49,403 nt of DNA from CBCXVS01 sp965178525 (GCA_965178525.1 CBCXVS010000013.1:1-49403); one strand, 5' to 3'; shown: positions 33,283 to 42,413, numbered from the stretch's first letter. The notes: generated by a model not told the origin, from the letters alone. Translations and numbers: made by a program.

Positions 33283-34665
33283 ATGGAGCAGTGTGATCGG
33301 ACCATTCTCGACGTCATCGGCAATACCCCCATCATCAAGCTGCAGAAAAGTACCACGAATGTCGCGTCTGATATCTACGCGAAATTGGAATTTATGAATC
33401 CCGGCGGCTCGATCAAGGACCGCATTGGCGTCTACATGCTGGAAAAGGCCATCGCGCGTGGCGACCTCAAGCCGGGCGGTACGATCATTGAGGGCACCTC
33501 TGGCAATACGGGCGTTGGTCTGGCGATGTACGCGGCCCTGCATGGCTACAAAACGATTTTTGTTCTGGCGGATAAGCAATCGCCGGAAAAAATCCAGAAC
33601 TTACGCGCCTTTGGGGCCAAAGTGATCGTCTGCCCGACCAACGTCGAGCCCGATGATCCGCGCTCGTACTATAGTGTGTCGCAACGCTTGGCCGAGACGA
33701 CTCCGAATGCGTTTTTTGTCAATCAGTATGACAATTTGGATAATCGTGCCGCCCATTTTCATACCACCGGCCCTGAGATTATGGCCCAAACGCGCGGGGC
33801 GTTTGACGTCTTCATGGCCGGCGTGGGCACAGGGGGGACGATTTCCGGCGTGGGCGCCTATCTCAAGGCGAAGATGCCAGACGTGCGCATCATCGGCGTC
33901 GATATTCAAGGCTCCATCCTCGCCCATTACAAACAAACCGGGGAGATGGGCGAAGCGCAGCCCTACGTCTTAGAAGGCATTGGCGAAGATATTCTGCCGG
34001 ACAATATCGCCTGGGACGTCATCGACGATTTTGTCATGGTGGACGATAAAGAATCCTTCATCATGACGCGCAAATTACTGACTCAGGAAGCGATCTATGC
34101 CGGTGGCAGTTCCGGCGCCGCCGTGGTCGGCGCGATTAAGTATGCGCAAACCTTAGCGGAGCCCCAAAAAATTCTCGTGATTCTGCCCGATTCGGGCAAT
34201 CGTTATGCCAGCAAAATCTATAACGATGACTGGATGCGGGAAAACGGGTACGTGGATTCGAGTTTTAACGTCATTATCAAAGACGTGATCGAGACCCTCG
34301 GCAAAGGGCAACACTGTCTGCACACATGCCCGGAAACCAGTACGATTGGTGAAGCCATTCAGATCATGCAGGCGCATGATATCTCCCAATTCCCCGTTGT
34401 GGCCGCCGGTCGCGTCGTGGGCATTGTGTCCGAACGTGACTTGCTGCGGCCGGTGTACGAAGGCAAGCTGTCCTTATCCGATAACGTCTCTGTGGCCTAT
34501 CGAGATACCTTCCGCGTCATTGATGCCAACAATATGCTCGAAAGTGTGGCGGAGGCGCTGGTGCAGCGGGATACCGTGATCGTCACGGAAAACGAGCGCA
34601 TCGTCGATATTTTGACCGATATCGATGTCCTCAGCTTTATTTCCTCGCAAGGAAAATACGCATGA
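33283..34665 (+). CDS. cbs: Cystathionine beta-synthase with C-terminal CBS domains
   Basis: This PLP enzyme condenses homocysteine with serine to cystathionine, the first step of reverse transsulfuration. The 460 residues start at ATG 33283, behind AGGAGG (33271-33276). The catalytic domain (about 5-325) has the PLP lysine Lys45 in NPGGSIKDR, the phosphate-binding GTSGNTG loop (about 71-77), GTGGTISG and the C-terminal GGSSGAA. Two CBS domains follow from about 340, with AHDISQFPVV and GIVSERDLLRP; these bind adenosyl ligands in regulated forms. No haem-binding N-terminal extension is present. The stop overlaps the next gene by 4 nt, so the two enzymes are made together. O-acetylserine-dependent activity is possible but the CBS domains favour this assignment. 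Confidence 0.92.
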   Translation: MEQCDRTILDVIGNTPIIKLQKSTTNVASDIYAKLEFMNPGGSIKDRIGVYMLEKAIARGDLKPGGTIIEGTSGNTGVGLAMYAALHGYKTIFVLADKQSPEKIQNLRAFGAKVIVCPTNVEPDDPRSYYSVSQRLAETTPNAFFVNQYDNLDNRAAHFHTTGPEIMAQTRGAFDVFMAGVGTGGTISGVGAYLKAKMPDVRIIGVDIQGSILAHYKQTGEMGEAQPYVLEGIGEDILPDNIAWDVIDDFVMVDDKESFIMTRKLLTQEAIYAGGSSGAAVVGAIKYAQTLAEPQKILVILPDSGNRYASKIYNDDWMRENGYVDSSFNVIIKDVIETLGKGQHCLHTCPETSTIGEAIQIMQAHDISQFPVVAAGRVVGIVSERDLLRPVYEGKLSLSDNVSVAYRDTFRVIDANNMLESVAEALVQRDTVIVTENERIVDILTDIDVLSFISSQGKYA

Positions 34666-35825
34666 CAACCCATCTCCAGCATGCCGGCCTGTCGACAAAG
34701 GCGATCCACAGCGGCAATGAGCCGGACCGCGAAACCGGCGCGATTATCCCGCCGATCATGCAAACCTCGACGTATGTGCAACAGTCGCCCGGCAAGCATC
34801 TCGGGTACGAGTACACCCGGTCGCACAATCCCACCCGGACGCGCCTTGAGCACTGTTTAGCCAGCCTCGAACAGGCCGCCTACGCCGTGGTCACCGCGAG
34901 CGGCATGGCGGCGGCCACGCTCGTCATGCACGCCTTGCCGCACCAGTCGACCATCGTGTGTGGCGATGACGTGTATGGCGGGACGTATCGGCTCTTTACC
35001 CGGGTGTTCCAGAATGTGCATCACTGTCATTTTGTCGATACGACCGACCTCGATCAGCTGCACGATGTGGTGCGCACCCACAAACCGGCTCTGATCTGGA
35101 TTGAATCCCCCACTAATCCGCTGCTCCGTATCAACGACATCAGCCGTATTGCCGCCCTGGCCAAGCCATATCAGGCGCGTGTGCTCGTGGACAATACGTT
35201 TATGAGCCCGTACTTTCAGAATCCGCTCACGCTCGGGGCGGATATTGTGCTGCATTCGATGACCAAGTATCTCAATGGCCACAGTGATGTGATTGCCGGG
35301 GCCCTCATGACCAACGATACCGAGCTGTACGAAAAATTCTGGTATGTGCAGAATGCCACCGGCCCCAGTCTCTCTCCCTTCGATAGTTGGTTGGTGTTGC
35401 GTGGCCTCAAAACGTTGGCCGTGCGCATGCGAGCCCATGCCGACAATGCCTTGCAGGTGGCGCAATTTTTAGCGGCCCATCCCAAAGTCGAGTCCGTTAT
35501 CTATCCGGGGCTTGCCTCCCACCCGCAACACGGCTTGGCCAAGCAACACATGCGCGGTTTTGGCGGCATGATCACGTTTTTTCTCAAAGGGGGTCTCGCC
35601 GAGAGCCGTGCCTTTTTAGAAACTGTGGAGCTCTTTGCGCTTGCCGAGAGTTTAGGCGGCGTGGAAAGCCTCGTCGATCATCCGGCCATTATGACGCATG
35701 CGTCCATTCCGGAACCGGAGCGTCTCAAGTTAGGTATGACCAATAATCTCATTCGCCTGTCCGTGGGTATTGAAGACATCGACGACCTGCTACACGATCT
35801 CGATCGAGCCCTCACGACGGTGTGA
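34662..35825 (+). CDS. Cystathionine gamma-lyase/gamma-synthase (Cys/Met metabolism PLP enzyme)
   Basis: A 387-residue fold-type I PLP enzyme. The cofactor lysine is Lys202 in SMTKYLNGHSD. The cofactor-phosphate contacts from the neighbouring subunit are in YEYTR (Tyr51, Arg53), the stacking tyrosine is in VYGGTYR, and the VDNTF(M)SPYFQNP signature lies at 176-188. The C-terminal SLGGVESLVDHPAIMTHA is typical for CGL/CGS/MGL. Because it overlaps cbs by ATGA it most likely acts as cystathionine gamma-lyase, releasing cysteine from cystathionine and completing reverse transsulfuration. CGS activity cannot be excluded from sequence alone. Cytoplasmic tetramer by family. Confidence 0.9.
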   Translation: MTTHLQHAGLSTKAIHSGNEPDRETGAIIPPIMQTSTYVQQSPGKHLGYEYTRSHNPTRTRLEHCLASLEQAAYAVVTASGMAAATLVMHALPHQSTIVCGDDVYGGTYRLFTRVFQNVHHCHFVDTTDLDQLHDVVRTHKPALIWIESPTNPLLRINDISRIAALAKPYQARVLVDNTFMSPYFQNPLTLGADIVLHSMTKYLNGHSDVIAGALMTNDTELYEKFWYVQNATGPSLSPFDSWLVLRGLKTLAVRMRAHADNALQVAQFLAAHPKVESVIYPGLASHPQHGLAKQHMRGFGGMITFFLKGGLAESRAFLETVELFALAESLGGVESLVDHPAIMTHASIPEPERLKLGMTNNLIRLSVGIEDIDDLLHDLDRALTTV

Positions 35826-36383
35826 GCTTCGATGTGACGACCCGCCGTTTTCTCCATGTGCCCTGGCTTTCCGGAGCCGCTACACGAGCTAGCTCTCGGT
35901 TGGCGCGCTCGGTTGTGAGCTGAGGTTTCCGGAGCAGGGCGCAATCATGGATTTTCCGCGCCAGATGCCAATAGCGCCTGCGATATGGCGTGCTTTGATG
36001 CTGACGCCTATGCTTTTCTAGCGCCGCAAAACTGGCAAAACCCTTGACAGCAAGCATTGTCTGTTATTAGACTCAGTTTTGATGACTGCTTTGCCCTTAT
36101 CCTATCCCAGGGAGGATGGCTGTGCATCACCACATACCGATGTCTACTCGCACGCTTATTGCCCCAGATCTCCCCTATCTTTTCCATTTCGTGGGTAGAT
36201 CTTCTATATAAGATAAGGCTTGCCCCCAGCTTGCGGCGACCGCAGGCATCAGGGGCCAGCAGTGCTCATCCAACATTGTTCATAACGTGCGCCTTATGGT
36301 AGGATGTTTGTCAAGAGAAATCCTGCCTCGCGGTCTCGCAGGAGAGCACAGCGGCCAACTCGTTACTTTGGAGGAGAATGACT
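35826..36383. other. Long intergenic region with candidate promoter before the OmpA lipoprotein
   Basis: A 558-nt region. The basic 81-codon frame on the minus strand (35812-36057) overlaps the end of the lyase gene and looks non-coding. TTGACA (36044-36049) with TTAGAC at 17 nt (36067-36072) is a plausible sigma-70 promoter, giving a leader of about 300 nt. A second AT-rich stretch with TATATAAGATA lies near 36206-36216. No repeat element here. Confidence 0.4.
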
Positions 36384-37298
36384 ATGATGTCTCGACAAGT
36401 TCTACTAGGTCTTCGTGCCCTCATCTTGGTCAGTATGGCGGGATTCCTCGCCGCCGGATGCGCCATCCTGCAACCTCAGGATCCGCCGGCCTTTAATGCC
36501 CTGGACAAAGTCCGGGCAGCCCTGGCCGCGGCGAAAAAAGCCAGTGTTTCCGAGAAATGTCTGAATGAATACGGGGAACTCTACCAAGGCTATCTCACGG
36601 CTCGTGGAATCTTATATGCCTGTGATGATGCAAAAGCCCTGGCGATGGCTGATGAGCTGCTCCTCAAAATTAAGAATTTGGTGGATCACGGTTGTGGTGC
36701 GCCGAACCAGGATCCACAGGTCCAATGTCACATACCGTCACCCGGCAAGGTCGGTGAGGAGCTTGCCTTCCGAGTCGATGCGTCCGATCCGGATGGGGAT
36801 GCCCTCACTTGCGACTGGAGCTTTGGTGATGGGGCGACGCTGAGTGGATTCGATGTGACCCACACCTACACCGCCATTGGGTTTTATACCGTCGAGGCGA
36901 CGTGCTCGGACGGTAAGGATGGCAAAGCACAATGTGCCAAGGACGTCGAGATCATTGCGAGAATGATCGTCCCAAGCGAAGTGTTGTTTGATTTCGACAA
37001 AGACAGGCTCAAAGCGGAAGGGATCCGGACCCTGGAGAGGGATGTGCTGCCACAGCTGATCAACACTGACTATTCGGTAGAGCTGATTGGGCATACGGAC
37101 TCGATCGGTACGGAGGCGTACAATCAGGATCTGTCGGAGCGCCGGGCTGATGCGGTGCGCACCTTCCTCATTAATAACGGCATTGCATCACATCGCATTA
37201 CCGCTCAGGGGAGAGGCGAGAGTGAGCCCGTAGCGCCGAATGACACGAAAGAGGGACAGGCCAAGAACCGCCGCACGGAGATTATCATCAGGCCGTAG
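36384..37298 (+). CDS. OmpA-family lipoprotein with PKD domain (Pal-like)
   Basis: A 304-residue outer-membrane lipoprotein. The start ATG 36384 is 7 nt after GGAGGAG; ATG 36378 would sit on top of that site. The lipobox FLAAGC places the lipidated cysteine at about residue 26. A helical segment with paired cysteines (EKCLNEY, LYACDDA) follows, then a PKD-like beta-sandwich (about 120-195) with DPDGDALTCDWSFGDG and FYTVEATCSDGKDG. The C-terminal OmpA/peptidoglycan-binding domain carries VLFDFDKDRLKAEG, ELIGHTDSIGTEAYNQDLSE and RRADAVRTFL, including the aspartate and arginine that bind diaminopimelate. It tethers the outer membrane to the wall. Upstream of mlaD-type gene in the same direction. 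Confidence 0.92.
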   Translation: MMSRQVLLGLRALILVSMAGFLAAGCAILQPQDPPAFNALDKVRAALAAAKKASVSEKCLNEYGELYQGYLTARGILYACDDAKALAMADELLLKIKNLVDHGCGAPNQDPQVQCHIPSPGKVGEELAFRVDASDPDGDALTCDWSFGDGATLSGFDVTHTYTAIGFYTVEATCSDGKDGKAQCAKDVEIIARMIVPSEVLFDFDKDRLKAEGIRTLERDVLPQLINTDYSVELIGHTDSIGTEAYNQDLSERRADAVRTFLINNGIASHRITAQGRGESEPVAPNDTKEGQAKNRRTEIIIRP

Positions 37299-37467
37299 TC
37301 GGTTCTCCGATACTTCTTTCGCACGCCCTGTGGGGCCCGGCGCGAGGCAGCCACTACCGCCCGCAGCCGGGCCGCCGCAGGGACATACCTGCTCTAACTC
37401 CCAAACCAACGGCTCAGGTTGCTGGCGGCTCATCGTCTCCTACTCATCCGGGCCGTGGCCAGCCTGT

Positions 37468-38601
37468 GTGAATGATAGACAGCACGACACGATAGGAACT
37501 CAAGCGAATCCAACCGTGATCGGCGCTTTCGTTGTGGGCACCGTGGTACTGGCCGTTGCCGTGGTGGTGGTCTTGGGCGGGGGACATGTATTCACGGAGA
37601 AACAACGGGCGGTGATGTATTTCGATGGCTCGGTGAACGGGCTGAATGTCGGAGCGCCCGTCAAGTTTCGCGGCGTGCAGATTGGGGCGGTGAAAGAAGT
37701 GAGCGCGCTGTACGATCCGCAGAACTTTCGCTCCCGGATTCGCGTCGTCGCCGAAGTCGATCCGAGCCGCATTACCGAGTTTCAGGGGGGCGTGTTTACT
37801 CCATCGACCGTCCGTAGCCGTGAAGAGATGCGCGAGATGATTGAGCAGGGGCTACGCGCCCAACTGCAAGTGCAAAGCCTGGTAACGGGCGTGCTCTATA
37901 TTGAAATCGACTTCAAGCCCAACACCCCGATCAATCTCACCGGTATTGATAGCGAATATCGAGAGCTGCTAACCCTGTCCTCGACCATGGACGAGTTGCT
38001 GGAGACGGTGCAAGGAACCCTGGCTGAGCTGGGGAAGCTGCCGTTGGAAGCGCTCTTGGGTGAACTCCTGGCGATGTTGGAGCGGATCAATGTGCTGTTG
38101 AACCTGCCCGACGTGCATCAGATGCTGGGCAACACGAACGCCTTGTTGACAGAAGCCCGAGATTTGTTACAGGATGCCGATGCCCAGGTATTGCCGTTCA
38201 GTGCCAAGTTTGCCAGCTTGACCGACACGGCCGAGGCGATGCTGGAGGCCATCCGAGTCGTTGTGCCAGAGGCCCAAAAGCTCGTCCGCAATATCGATGC
38301 CCAGGTCATGCCGCTTTCGGGCCACACCCAAAAGGTGTTAGCCGAGGCGCGGGGGACGCTGTGGCAAGCCCGGCAGAGTCTGGACCGGCTTGAAGGCGCG
38401 GCGGCACCGGCTCTGGCGCAAGCGGAGAAAACGTTGGCGGCGGCGGACCTCGCCAACTCGGATGCGGCATTGTTGACCCACCTCTCACAGACCCTGGGGG
38501 CGATGGAAGGGGCGGCCCGGTCCATTCGCATTTTAGCCGACTATCTGCAACGGAACCCGGAAGCGTTGCTGCGGGGCAAAGGCCGCGCCGGCGACCGATA
38601 A
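37468..38601 (+). CDS. MlaD/MCE-family lipid-transport protein
   Basis: From the in-frame GTG at 37468 the product has 377 residues. The open frame from 37240 overlaps the OmpA gene and has no site, while the family start (ANPTVIGAFVVG) lies right after this GTG. One membrane helix (about 14-36) is followed by a single MCE domain (about 40-155), with FDGSVNGLNVGAPVKFRGV and GVLYIEIDF. Then comes a long helical/coiled-coil tail rich in Ala, Leu and Glu (LLTEARDLLQDADAQVLP, repeated as VRNIDAQVMPLSGHTQ). The tail would form a tunnel-like barrel in hexamers. MCE proteins shuttle phospholipids or hydrophobic molecules across the periplasm. No MlaE/MlaF partner is nearby, so it is an orphan or PqiB-like unit. 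Weak Shine-Dalgarno. Confidence 0.82.
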   Translation: MNDRQHDTIGTQANPTVIGAFVVGTVVLAVAVVVVLGGGHVFTEKQRAVMYFDGSVNGLNVGAPVKFRGVQIGAVKEVSALYDPQNFRSRIRVVAEVDPSRITEFQGGVFTPSTVRSREEMREMIEQGLRAQLQVQSLVTGVLYIEIDFKPNTPINLTGIDSEYRELLTLSSTMDELLETVQGTLAELGKLPLEALLGELLAMLERINVLLNLPDVHQMLGNTNALLTEARDLLQDADAQVLPFSAKFASLTDTAEAMLEAIRVVVPEAQKLVRNIDAQVMPLSGHTQKVLAEARGTLWQARQSLDRLEGAAAPALAQAEKTLAAADLANSDAALLTHLSQTLGAMEGAARSIRILADYLQRNPEALLRGKGRAGDR

Positions 38602-38647
38602 TGCGATGCCTGTCTCATCCGAGCCGTTCGCCACCCGCTTGACCACG

Positions 38648-38677
38648 TTTAACCTCACCTTCATCCTCCCTTAACGA
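38648..38677 (+). promoter_or_regulatory. Candidate Pho box upstream of pstS
   Basis: Three 8-nt repeats with 11-nt periodicity occur: TTTAACCT (38648-38655), CTTCATCC (38659-38666) and CTTAACGA (38670-38677), separated by 3-nt spacers. The layout matches PhoB/SphR-type operators (8-bp repeats PyTTAAPyPyT/A with 3-bp spacers). The first repeat is perfect and the other two carry one or two mismatches. A second looser pair, CTTAATAT/GCTAACAA, lies at 38785-38803. Position ahead of a pst operon supports the call. Confidence 0.4.
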
Positions 38678-38716
38678 TGGCGCGGCATCCTGTGGGCATG
38701 TACTTGAGACCACACA

Positions 38717-38733
38717 AGGGTCCATGAGACCCT
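38717..38733. other. Small hairpin between mlaD and pstS
   Basis: AGGGTC (38717-38722), loop CATGA and GACCCT (38728-38733) form a perfect 6-bp stem. There is no T-tract. It may mark the 3' end of the mlaD transcript or be a regulatory dyad. Confidence 0.3.
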
Positions 38734-38867
38734 AGGCGCTCCATGCGGAATGTAGGCCAACGTCTTCATGGGAATCTCACAGTTTCTTAATATGATGCTA
38801 ACAATGCGGCGTTAATCTCCCTGGTAGGCTGTATATCTCGTATGATGACAAGGAAAGGAGTCGTTCG

Positions 38868-39875
38868 ATGTCCAAGCCACAAAAGTTCCAGCGATTGATC
38901 GCAGCCGCGGTGCTCATTGCAGGAGCCCTCGCCTGGAGCGGAGTGTATGCGGCTGCGGCGCAGGTGACGGTCGATGCCAACCTGATGATGTACGAACGGG
39001 TTGGCGGCGTTTCGGGCAATCTCAATAGTATTGGCTCCGACACGCTGAACAATCTCATGACGTTGTGGGCCGAAGGTTTCCGTGCGGCCTACCCCAATGT
39101 CAATGTCCAAATTGAGGGCAAAGGTTCCTCCACCGCGCCCCCGGCATTGATCGAAGGGACGGCGCAGCTCGGCCCGATGAGCCGCCCGATGAAAGCGAAA
39201 GAGGTGGATGCGTTCGAGAAGAAGTACGGCTACAAGCCCACGCCTATCAAGGTGGCGATTGATGCGCTGGCGGTCTTTGTACATAAGGATAACCCGGTCA
39301 AAGGGCTCTCTCTGACCCAGGTCGACAGCATTTTCTCCAGCACGTACAAACGGGGCGGCAAGCCGGCCAAGACCTGGGGCGATGTGGGGCTGACAGGGGA
39401 TTGGGCCGCCCGTCCCTTCTCGTTATACGGACGCAATAGCGCCTCCGGTACCTACGGCATGTTCAAGAGTATCACCTTGAAAAAGGGAGATTATAAGGAT
39501 ACGGTGAAAGAGCAGCCGGGATCGTCGTCCGTGGTGCAGGGCGTGGCCAGCGACTTGGGGGGTATTGGGTATTCGGGCATTGGCTACAAAACCTCCGGCG
39601 TCAAGGCTGTAGCCCTGGACGATGGCGAGAAGGTGTACGGTCCGTCACTAGAGAACAGCCTGTCCGGCGACTATCCGCTGGCCCGTTTTCTCTATGTTTA
39701 TGTGAACAAGAAACCGAATGAGCCTCTCGACAAGCTGACCTTAGAGTTCGTCAAATTCGTGCTCTCCAAACCCGGCCAGGAAATTGTGGTCAAAGATGGT
39801 TACTACCCCTTGCCCGCTACGGTGGCGACAGAAGCGATTGGGGCGTTGAAAACGATAGCCGCTCTCAAGCGATAA
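38868..39875 (+). CDS. pstS: Periplasmic phosphate-binding protein PstS
   Basis: The high-affinity phosphate receptor delivers ligand to PstCA. The 335 residues begin with a signal peptide (LIAAAVLIAGALAWSGVYAAA, quoted in part; cleavage near residue 31). Phosphate-binding loops are GSDTLNNL (about 57-64), GSSTAPPAL and GRNSASGTYGMF (about 189-200). The DPxxN hinge region is replaced by IDALAVFVHKDNPVKGL, typical for the group, and the C-terminal part contains FLYVYVNKKPNEPL. The start ATG follows AAGGAAAGGAG. It heads pstSCAB-phoU, with a candidate Pho box about 190 nt upstream and overlapping hairpins after its stop that could make pstS mRNA more abundant than the rest. Confidence 0.95.
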   Translation: MSKPQKFQRLIAAAVLIAGALAWSGVYAAAAQVTVDANLMMYERVGGVSGNLNSIGSDTLNNLMTLWAEGFRAAYPNVNVQIEGKGSSTAPPALIEGTAQLGPMSRPMKAKEVDAFEKKYGYKPTPIKVAIDALAVFVHKDNPVKGLSLTQVDSIFSSTYKRGGKPAKTWGDVGLTGDWAARPFSLYGRNSASGTYGMFKSITLKKGDYKDTVKEQPGSSSVVQGVASDLGGIGYSGIGYKTSGVKAVALDDGEKVYGPSLENSLSGDYPLARFLYVYVNKKPNEPLDKLTLEFVKFVLSKPGQEIVVKDGYYPLPATVATEAIGALKTIAALKR

Positions 39876-39904
39876 TGACGGTCGGCTACAGATAGCGCGG
39901 CGAC

Positions 39905-39955
39905 AGGCGGGTGGCGCATGTGCTGCCGCCTCTCGCTTGCCTACCAGGGGAGAGG
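39905..39955 (+). promoter_or_regulatory. Two overlapping alternative hairpins between pstS and pstC
   Basis: AGGCGG (39905-39910) pairs with CCGCCT (39926-39931). CCTCTC (39929-39934) pairs with GAGAGG (39950-39955). The two stems share 39929-39931 and exclude each other. This could be a processing/attenuation element that separates abundant pstS mRNA from the permease genes; no T-tract is present. Confidence 0.3.
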
Positions 39956-40027
39956 CGCCGCCAATCGTACGCCTGGTTGAATCATTTTTATCGTTCCAGC
40001 TTGTGGAAACATCATGAAGATTAGGTT

Positions 40028-42325
40028 ATGGCCCAGATAGCATCTGAAGAAACGCCCGCTGTTTCCGGTTCGAAACGCTTTGAAACCGCCAGAGCGACCC
40101 ATTTTATCGATCGCTTCATGACCTACTTGATTACGGTTGGCGGTATTGGCGTCATTATCGCCGTCCTCGGTATCTTCGTCTTCATCCTTTCTCAGATCCT
40201 CCCGCTCTTCCGGAGCGCCCAGGTCGAGCGACGCCATAGCGTGCCGCTTGCCAAGGCGTCGTATGCGGTCTTAGGGGCGGACGAGTGGACGGAGTATCCG
40301 TTCCTGCTGACGTCGGAGGGACAGCTTGTCTTCGTCGACTTGGTTGGTCAGCGTGGGATGCAACCTGCGCCTTTGGGATTTGATCCTGCCCTATCGTTCT
40401 CGGCATATGCGTATGATCAAAAACGGCAGGATATTGTTTTTGCCACCGCTGATGGCCGTTTTGCGGTTGTGAACATCAATTATCGCGTTGCCTTTGACGA
40501 CCAGGATGGCCGCTCGGTGGTCGCTGACCCCAACGTCGGACCGCTGCTGGCGATTGGGAAAGCGGGGTATCCCATTATGCAGGTCGCGTATGGCGACTCA
40601 GGAACTGAGAAACTTGCCGCCGTCTTGCAAGATGTGGATGGGACATGGGAAGTCCACGCCATTACCTTGACGCAAAAGCGCACGCTTATCGGGGTAGGCA
40701 AGATTGAACTGGGTAACACGTTTGACCTTACCTCGATGGTGCAAGGCGAACCCCAGGCCATCGCCGTCAATGCCCAGGCGGACGGCATCGTGGTGTCGAC
40801 AACAGCGGGCCGCATCTATTATTTCTTTCGTGAGGACGACGACATTACGCTGCGTCAGGTGTGGACGCCCTTCGAGGACTTGGCCGAGCCTGCGATGGCG
40901 TCGATGCATTATCTGCTTGGCGGGGTCTCGCTCGTGCTCACCCATAGCAGCGGCGTCAATCGTATGTTTAGCCTCTATGTTCCGGAAGGCGGTACGGTCC
41001 GTCTCTTCGGTCACACCAAGACGTTTGCGGCGCTACCGGGCGGAGCGACGTTTTATGCCGCCAGTATGCGCAACAAAGCCTTTCTGATCGGGGCGGGAGC
41101 CTGGGCCAGCTTGCGGTATGCGACCACGGAGACGACGCGTTGGCAGGAGGAGGCGCCATTTTCCATCGCGCAGGCGTTGATCGGCGGCAAATATAATCGC
41201 CTGCTCTTCCTGGATGCGGCACAGACGCTCCATGTCTATGACCTTGACGATCCGCATCCCGAAACGGGTGTGAATGCGCTCTTTCGCAAAATTTGGTATG
41301 AAGGCGCCTCGATACCGAAATATATCTGGCAATCGACGGGTGGCAGCGACGATTTCGAGCCGAAATTGTCGCTGATTCCGGTGATGATCGGCACCCTCAA
41401 AGGCACGTTCTATGCCATGCTCTTTGCGGCGCCGATTGCCTTATTGGCCGCCATTTACACATCGCAATTCCTGCATCCGAATCTCCGCGCTCTGGTGAAA
41501 CCGACCATGGAGATCATGGCGTCGTTGCCCTCCGTCATCTTAGGGTTTTTAGCGGCGTTATGGTTGGCGCCCGTTCTCGAAGCGCGGGTGCCGTCCTTTC
41601 TGCTCATGGTGCTCGCCATTCCGCTGTCGTCCCTCGTCTTTGGCCGATGGTGGATGGGTTTGCCCCTGCGATATCGCACCTGGATCAAGCCGGGGTATGA
41701 ATGTTTCGCTTTTATGCCGATTCTCATCCTCGTCGCGTCTGCGGCTTGGCAGCTAGGACCGGCAGTCGAACGTCTGCTTTTTGTGGTGACGGATCCGATA
41801 AGCGGCGGCCAGGTGGCAGACTTCCGGCTCTGGTGGCCACAGTTGTCCGGGTATCGTTTTGAGCAGCGCAATTCGCTGGTGGTCGGATTTATGATGGGCT
41901 TCGCCGTCATTCCGATCGTGTTTACGATTTCCGAAGATTCTCTGTCGAGTGTGCCGCCGGCGCTGAAGTCGGGCTCCTTGGCGCTCGGCGCCAGCCGCTG
42001 GCAAACGGCCATGCGAGTCATCCTGCCCACGGCGTCTGCCGGCATTTTCTCGGCCGTGATGATCGGCTTGGGACGTGCGGTGGGCGAAACCATGATTGTC
42101 CTGATGGCGACGGGCAATACGCCGATTATGGATTTTAATATGTTTTCCGGTATGCGCACGCTGTCCGCCAATATTGCCGTCGAGCTGCCGGAGGCGCCCC
42201 AATTCGGCACGCTGTATCGCACGCTTTTTCTGGGGGCCATGGTGCTCTTTCTCATGACCTTTTGCGTCAATACCGTGGCAGAAATCGTCCGGCAGCGTCT
42301 GCGGGAACGTTTTCGCACGGTATAA
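40028..42325 (+). CDS. pstC: Phosphate ABC transporter permease PstC (long form)
   Basis: A 765-residue inner-membrane permease, about twice the size of E. coli PstC. After a first helix (about 34-58) comes a large extracytoplasmic domain of some 380 residues with beta-propeller-like character (repeated 'FVDLVGQRG', 'IVVSTTAGRIYYFF' strands). The conserved permease core follows from about 455, with helices, the phosphate-permease motif SLPSVILGFLAALWLAP, and the ATPase-coupling loop LALGASRWQTAMRVILPTA. Such long forms occur in Vibrio, Pseudomonas and related bacteria, where the extra domain has no established role. Its TAA (42323-42325) is the first three bases of repeat copy E. It pairs with PstA. 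Confidence 0.93.
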   Translation: MAQIASEETPAVSGSKRFETARATHFIDRFMTYLITVGGIGVIIAVLGIFVFILSQILPLFRSAQVERRHSVPLAKASYAVLGADEWTEYPFLLTSEGQLVFVDLVGQRGMQPAPLGFDPALSFSAYAYDQKRQDIVFATADGRFAVVNINYRVAFDDQDGRSVVADPNVGPLLAIGKAGYPIMQVAYGDSGTEKLAAVLQDVDGTWEVHAITLTQKRTLIGVGKIELGNTFDLTSMVQGEPQAIAVNAQADGIVVSTTAGRIYYFFREDDDITLRQVWTPFEDLAEPAMASMHYLLGGVSLVLTHSSGVNRMFSLYVPEGGTVRLFGHTKTFAALPGGATFYAASMRNKAFLIGAGAWASLRYATTETTRWQEEAPFSIAQALIGGKYNRLLFLDAAQTLHVYDLDDPHPETGVNALFRKIWYEGASIPKYIWQSTGGSDDFEPKLSLIPVMIGTLKGTFYAMLFAAPIALLAAIYTSQFLHPNLRALVKPTMEIMASLPSVILGFLAALWLAPVLEARVPSFLLMVLAIPLSSLVFGRWWMGLPLRYRTWIKPGYECFAFMPILILVASAAWQLGPAVERLLFVVTDPISGGQVADFRLWWPQLSGYRFEQRNSLVVGFMMGFAVIPIVFTISEDSLSSVPPALKSGSLALGASRWQTAMRVILPTASAGIFSAVMIGLGRAVGETMIVLMATGNTPIMDFNMFSGMRTLSANIAVELPEAPQFGTLYRTLFLGAMVLFLMTFCVNTVAEIVRQRLRERFRTV

Positions 42326-42396
42326 GTGCCCGAACAAAATTAAATTCATATTTTTCCTCTGGAAAAACGATGTAGCTAATTCTGTCCAGGAACTTA
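42323..42396 (+). repeat. Dispersed MITE-like element, copy E (subtype 1) between pstC and pstA
   Basis: A 74-bp element with ends TAAGTGCC/GGAACTTA and the same core as copy D. The leading TAA is the pstC stop codon. The element fills most of the 88-nt gap to pstA, so it is transcribed within the operon. Confidence 0.88.
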
Positions 42397-42413
42397 AGTT
42401 GTGAAGGCTCAAC

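Noticed and set aside
35812..36057. Basic 81-residue protein on the minus strand after the gamma-lyase gene
   Set aside because: It overlaps the end of the lyase gene, has no ribosome site and no recognisable motif.
36378..36383. ATG at 36378 as start of the OmpA lipoprotein
   Set aside because: It touches the GGAGGAG ribosome site; the ATG at 36384 has correct spacing.
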